A model generated the notes under the pieces. It saw only the letters and a program-made list of their open reading frames with translations, was not told the origin of the DNA and did not search any database. Of a stretch of 53,637 nucleotides of DNA, positions 50,848 through 53,637 are shown in pieces. Every line of letters begins with the position of its first letter. Positions within the stretch are counted from its first letter, which is position 1. A program made the position numbers and the translations under genes. This stretch comes from Gammaproteobacteria bacterium (GTDB lineage Bacteria > Pseudomonadota > Gammaproteobacteria > GCA-001735895). The stretch is from contig JAOTXY010000018.1 in the NCBI GenBank assembly GCA_029862125.1, positions 1 through 53,637 of the forward strand, in the 5' to 3' direction.

Positions 50848-51810
50848 ATGCGAAATTTTTTATGGCTACTGGTTATTGCCACGTCACTAGTCCCGAGCGC
50901 TAATACAGTCGCTGCAGAATATGCATCGGTGCCGGTCGACATGAAACCGGTCCAGGTATCGCAGCATGCCTACTATGTTCCTGGTGGAACCGGGATCGCA
51001 ACCGATAACTACGGATTTGTCTCGAATTCGGCCTTCGTCGTGACCGACGAGGGCGTGATTGTATTTGACACGCTGGGAACGCCGGCGCTGGGAGCGGAAC
51101 TTCTCAAGGCCATTCGGACCGTGACGGATGCTCCAGTCACGACTATTTATATCAGCCATTACCACGCCGATCATATGTATGGCACCCAGGCATTCTCTGA
51201 AAGCGGTGCCGAAGTCGTTGCACCGGACGGTGCTAAACGATACCTCGAGGGAGAGGTCGCAGAGCGGCGTCTGGCAGAACGTCGGGTCAGCTTGAGCCCC
51301 TGGGTAGATAGCAACACTCGCATTGTCGAACCAGACCGGTATGTGCAAGGTGAAGAGCGATTCACGCTCGGTGGGGTGAACATTCGCGTGGTCGATGTGG
51401 GAAGCGCCCATTCGGAGGGGGACCTGATTCTGTTTGTCGAGGATGACGGCGTGTTGTTTTCGGGCGACATCATTTTCGAGGGCCGCATTCCCTTTCTCGG
51501 CACTTCAAATTCTGATGACTGGCTGGAGGTATTGATTGAGATGGAAAAAGCGGACGTCAAGGTCATTGTTCCGGGACATGGTAAATCAGCCAAAAGCCCC
51601 CAGCAAATCGTATCATTAACGAAAAAATACCTGTCTTACGTACGTGAGGCCATGAAACAGGCGGTCGACGACTGGATTCCGTTCGACCAGGCTTACGAGG
51701 AGGTCGACTGGGGTGATTTCATCGAGTACCCCGCCTTCCTCGAGGCCAATCGACGCAATGCCTACGGAATTTACCTTTCGCTGGAACAGGAATCGCTGCA
51801 ATCGCAGTAG
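50848..51810 (+). CDS. Exported metallo-beta-lactamase-fold hydrolase (SoxH-like)
   Basis: A 320-residue exported metallo-hydrolase. The signal peptide (to about TVAA-EYAS) is followed by the metal motif HYHADH (His104, His106, Asp108, His109), a downstream SAHSEGDL, the bridging Asp in FSGDIIFEG, and VPGHG. Context with DsrE and a SoxW-like thioredoxin fits the SoxH type of periplasmic zinc hydrolases often found in sulfur or quinoprotein gene sets; some relatives accompany PQQ-dependent alcohol oxidation instead. It starts two bases after the thioredoxin gene, so the two are coupled. Confidence 0.87.
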   Translation: MRNFLWLLVIATSLVPSANTVAAEYASVPVDMKPVQVSQHAYYVPGGTGIATDNYGFVSNSAFVVTDEGVIVFDTLGTPALGAELLKAIRTVTDAPVTTIYISHYHADHMYGTQAFSESGAEVVAPDGAKRYLEGEVAERRLAERRVSLSPWVDSNTRIVEPDRYVQGEERFTLGGVNIRVVDVGSAHSEGDLILFVEDDGVLFSGDIIFEGRIPFLGTSNSDDWLEVLIEMEKADVKVIVPGHGKSAKSPQQIVSLTKKYLSYVREAMKQAVDDWIPFDQAYEEVDWGDFIEYPAFLEANRRNAYGIYLSLEQESLQSQ

Positions 51811-51830
51811 CATAGTCTACCGGGGTAAGC

Positions 51831-51910
51831 GCCACGCAAGCGGGAATCTATTAAAGACAACCCGTTATAAGATTCCGATACATCGGACCGCCGCTTAAGA
51901 GGGAATGACG
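51831..51910. repeat. Dispersed palindromic repeat, third copy
   Basis: GCCACGCAAGCGGGAATC starts the element and GATACATCGGACCGCCGC (51877-51894) followed by GGGAATGACG ends it. The core differs from the copies at 127-229 by one base. The element fills most of the gap at 51811-52019, which contains no gene. Confidence 0.75.
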
Positions 51911-52019
51911 CATATTATGGGGACAGCAGCCAGGCAAAATCCCCCAGACCATGGGCAAAAGGTTTATCGTCTAAAAATAGCTCATTCGGACAACCCGCTA
52001 AGGCCATCAAAAGAGAAAC

Positions 52020-52697
52020 TTACGCGACGTTGTCCAGCCCGTAGCGTTCCTTTGCCTCTTCGTAAGTGTAAGCCATTCCATCGTTGTTAAACGCGAAATG
52101 TGCCAGTGAGCTGTGACGCTGGGAATAGTCGAACTTGATGTCGCCGACGCCCTTGGCCGTGCCTGAACCCATTTCCGCTTCGTAGAACACCCAGCCATCG
52201 GGAAGTACTGTACGAATTTGGACATCCGAATCCGTCACCGGATTTCGAATCGGTACTGTTTCGGCGCGAACTACTCCGGGTACGTTCACCAGGCAGGTTC
52301 TTTTTTTCACATCCCATTCAAACTCGAGCGGTTCGAACAGTGGTTCGTGAATGTGTTCAACAATGATGCTGAAAATATTGAACAGGGTTCCAACGGGTTG
52401 GCCTTCACCCGACATAATCGCGAACAATGCTTCACGTTGGGCTTCGCTAGCACTCTCATGAATGATTGGTTGCATATGTCCGCCCCCGTGATGAATTGCT
52501 CTGGGGAAGAAATAGGTCGCTGCGAATATGAGGCCATCCATGGAGACATCACCATAATTTCCGTGATTCACCTTGAATGCCACAACGCCATCACAGTGGC
52601 CCTGGGTCGGATTTGCCATCCCTTCGCAAGGACAGCCGTGGTCACAACTACAAAACTCTACATACTCGCCTTCGATATGCCATTTCACATCAGTCAT
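52020..52697 (-). CDS. DUF1326-domain protein
   Basis: A 225-residue soluble protein. The N-terminal CSCDHGCPC (residues 17-25) with its Cys-rich spacing is the signature of DUF1326, whose members are often paired with DUF2182 membrane proteins, as here. The Cys cluster and a HHGGGHMQP segment (about 69-77) could bind a metal. It lies 97 bases after the DUF2182 gene on the same strand, consistent with one transcription unit. Function is not known. Confidence 0.87.
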   Translation of the reverse strand: MTDVKWHIEGEYVEFCSCDHGCPCEGMANPTQGHCDGVVAFKVNHGNYGDVSMDGLIFAATYFFPRAIHHGGGHMQPIIHESASEAQREALFAIMSGEGQPVGTLFNIFSIIVEHIHEPLFEPLEFEWDVKKRTCLVNVPGVVRAETVPIRNPVTDSDVQIRTVLPDGWVFYEAEMGSGTAKGVGDIKFDYSQRHSSLAHFAFNNDGMAYTYEEAKERYGLDNVA

Positions 52698-52794
52698 CTG
52701 GATTTCTCCTGTATGTAATTTGTGGAAAATGTATTTAGGCTGAAAAGCTCTATGCCTTCTTTTACCGTAAGGTTACAAGTCAAAAAAACATTGG

Positions 52795-53610
52795 TTAATG
52801 GTCCATCAGTAGAACAATTCCTGCCAGTCCCAGCAGTATGGATCCAGCGCGTCCGATACCACGCCCCCACGGAGTTACTTTTTCGATCAGCACAAAGATG
52901 GTAATGGCTGCGACGCATAGTAGATTCATGACGCCACCCACGAACAGTAACAACATTAAAGACCAGCAACAGCCTAGGCAATAACCTCCATGCGAGACTC
53001 CCATACGAAATGCACCGTCGGCTCCGTCGCGCCAGTAGGTCGACAGAAACCAGACGGGAGAACGACAGCGGGCGAGGCACGCGTCCTTGTATGGTGTCCA
53101 CTGGTAGACCGCTGTCAGCAGCAATACAAGACCGGCAAATATCGAACTATTGCTTACCATCATTGGCGAGAGTAATGCAGCCTGCTCAAGACCCCACTGC
53201 AACCCGGTAGCGGCGGCACTGAAAAAAGTCCAAACGATTATGTAACCGGAGAAGAACGCGCCTGTGTGCACCAACGGCTCAGCGTCCTTTGTATTGTGTC
53301 TCACCACACGCGCATACAGCAGCACCATGGGCGTTACGCTCGGTATCATCATCCCGGCCATCATGATCGCCCACATCAAGAACATGAACACCGCGTCGGT
53401 CGGAGTCCACGGGGCAAGCTTCACCATGTCGGACATCGGCATTGCGTTGGCTTGACCCATTTCCATCGGGCCCATACCCATTTGCACGGTGAGGTAGTAG
53501 AGATACAACCATGCCAGGCCTGTAATCAGAAACAGGCCAGCCAGTACGACCTGGCGGTCACGTTGCAGCAACCGCTCAACTGTCCGGTCGATGCCTGCCG
53601 TGGAATGCAC
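52795..53610 (-). CDS. DUF2182 membrane protein, predicted metal-binding
   Basis: A 271-residue inner-membrane protein with about six to seven membrane segments. MWAIMMAGMMIPSVTPMVLLYARV (about 78-101) and the C-terminal MGVSHGGYCLGCCWSLMLLLFVGGVMNL (about 203-230) are diagnostic of DUF2182. Met-rich and Cys/His-rich stretches (GMGPMEMGQANAMPMSDM, about 45-62) suggest metal handling, possibly copper, but no activity is established. It starts close to the window end and appears complete. It is the upstream partner of DUF1326. Confidence 0.87.
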   Translation of the reverse strand: MHSTAGIDRTVERLLQRDRQVVLAGLFLITGLAWLYLYYLTVQMGMGPMEMGQANAMPMSDMVKLAPWTPTDAVFMFLMWAIMMAGMMIPSVTPMVLLYARVVRHNTKDAEPLVHTGAFFSGYIIVWTFFSAAATGLQWGLEQAALLSPMMVSNSSIFAGLVLLLTAVYQWTPYKDACLARCRSPVWFLSTYWRDGADGAFRMGVSHGGYCLGCCWSLMLLLFVGGVMNLLCVAAITIFVLIEKVTPWGRGIGRAGSILLGLAGIVLLMDH

Positions 53611-53637
53611 TTAAACCCTTAAGCGCTGGCGGCAGGG

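Overview
The window reads as a contiguous piece of a free-living, probably marine, gammaproteobacterial chromosome. I infer this from gene families and style: a Slp-type lipoprotein, a TIGR04219-like outer-membrane barrel, a DUF2339/DUF3999 pair, a TRAP transporter with a TakP-like binding protein, a DMSP-lyase-like cupin, Rieske oxygenases, many acidic exported proteins and a cspA-type cold-shock gene with a long leader. No rRNA, intact tRNA, insertion sequence, phage gene or CRISPR array was seen. A short dispersed repeat (core GATACRTCGGACCGCCGC) occurs near both ends.

Layout. 0.3-11 kb: separate metabolic and envelope genes (secreted jelly-roll-like protein, AzlCD exporter, cupin, Slp lipoprotein, SnoaL-like protein, adenine deaminase, DUF4382 lipoprotein, methyltransferase, membrane-anchored hydrolase, acyltransferase 3, outer-membrane barrel). 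11.2-18.5 kb, minus strand: a sulfotransferase / Asp-Glu-racemase-fold pair; a cold-shock gene; a tightly overlapping five-gene operon (LysE exporter, DMSP-lyase-like cupin, FKBP, haloacid-dehalogenase-type HAD, ABM monooxygenase); then a helical protein, methyltransferase, GFA and YaiI cluster. 18.6-26.4 kb: a cupin divergent from a Rieske oxygenase, a TRAP dctPQM operon followed by an amidase, and a 2-hydroxyacid dehydrogenase. 26.4-30.5 kb: DUF3999/DUF2339 membrane proteins.

30.7-34.8 kb, plus strand: a small membrane protein and a di-heme cytochrome, then a coupled Rieske oxygenase / hydroxyacid dehydrogenase / cysteine dioxygenase operon, then a small PepSY protein. 35-38.6 kb: an acidic barrel convergent with an OmpR-type two-component system whose sensor carries a (DEE)n periplasmic tract; a nearly identical 24-bp box lies upstream of the barrel gene and upstream of the regulator. 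38.8-42 kb: an exported amidohydrolase, a peroxiredoxin-glutaredoxin fusion and an MlrC-type M81 protein. 42-46.5 kb: a 1491-residue SARP-like regulator with three tandem TolB-like/TPR modules. 47-51.8 kb: a TtrS/TtrR-like two-component system followed by a periplasmic DsrE protein, a thioredoxin-like protein and a SoxH-like metallo-hydrolase, probably a sulfur-related periplasmic module. 52-53.6 kb: a DUF1326/DUF2182 pair.

The items most likely to be new are the triple-module SARP protein with an 11-bp direct repeat upstream, the LysE/DMSP-lyase-like cupin/FKBP/HAD/ABM operon, and the acidic sensor/PepSY/barrel regulon with its shared box. Functions rest on reading motifs by eye, with no database search.
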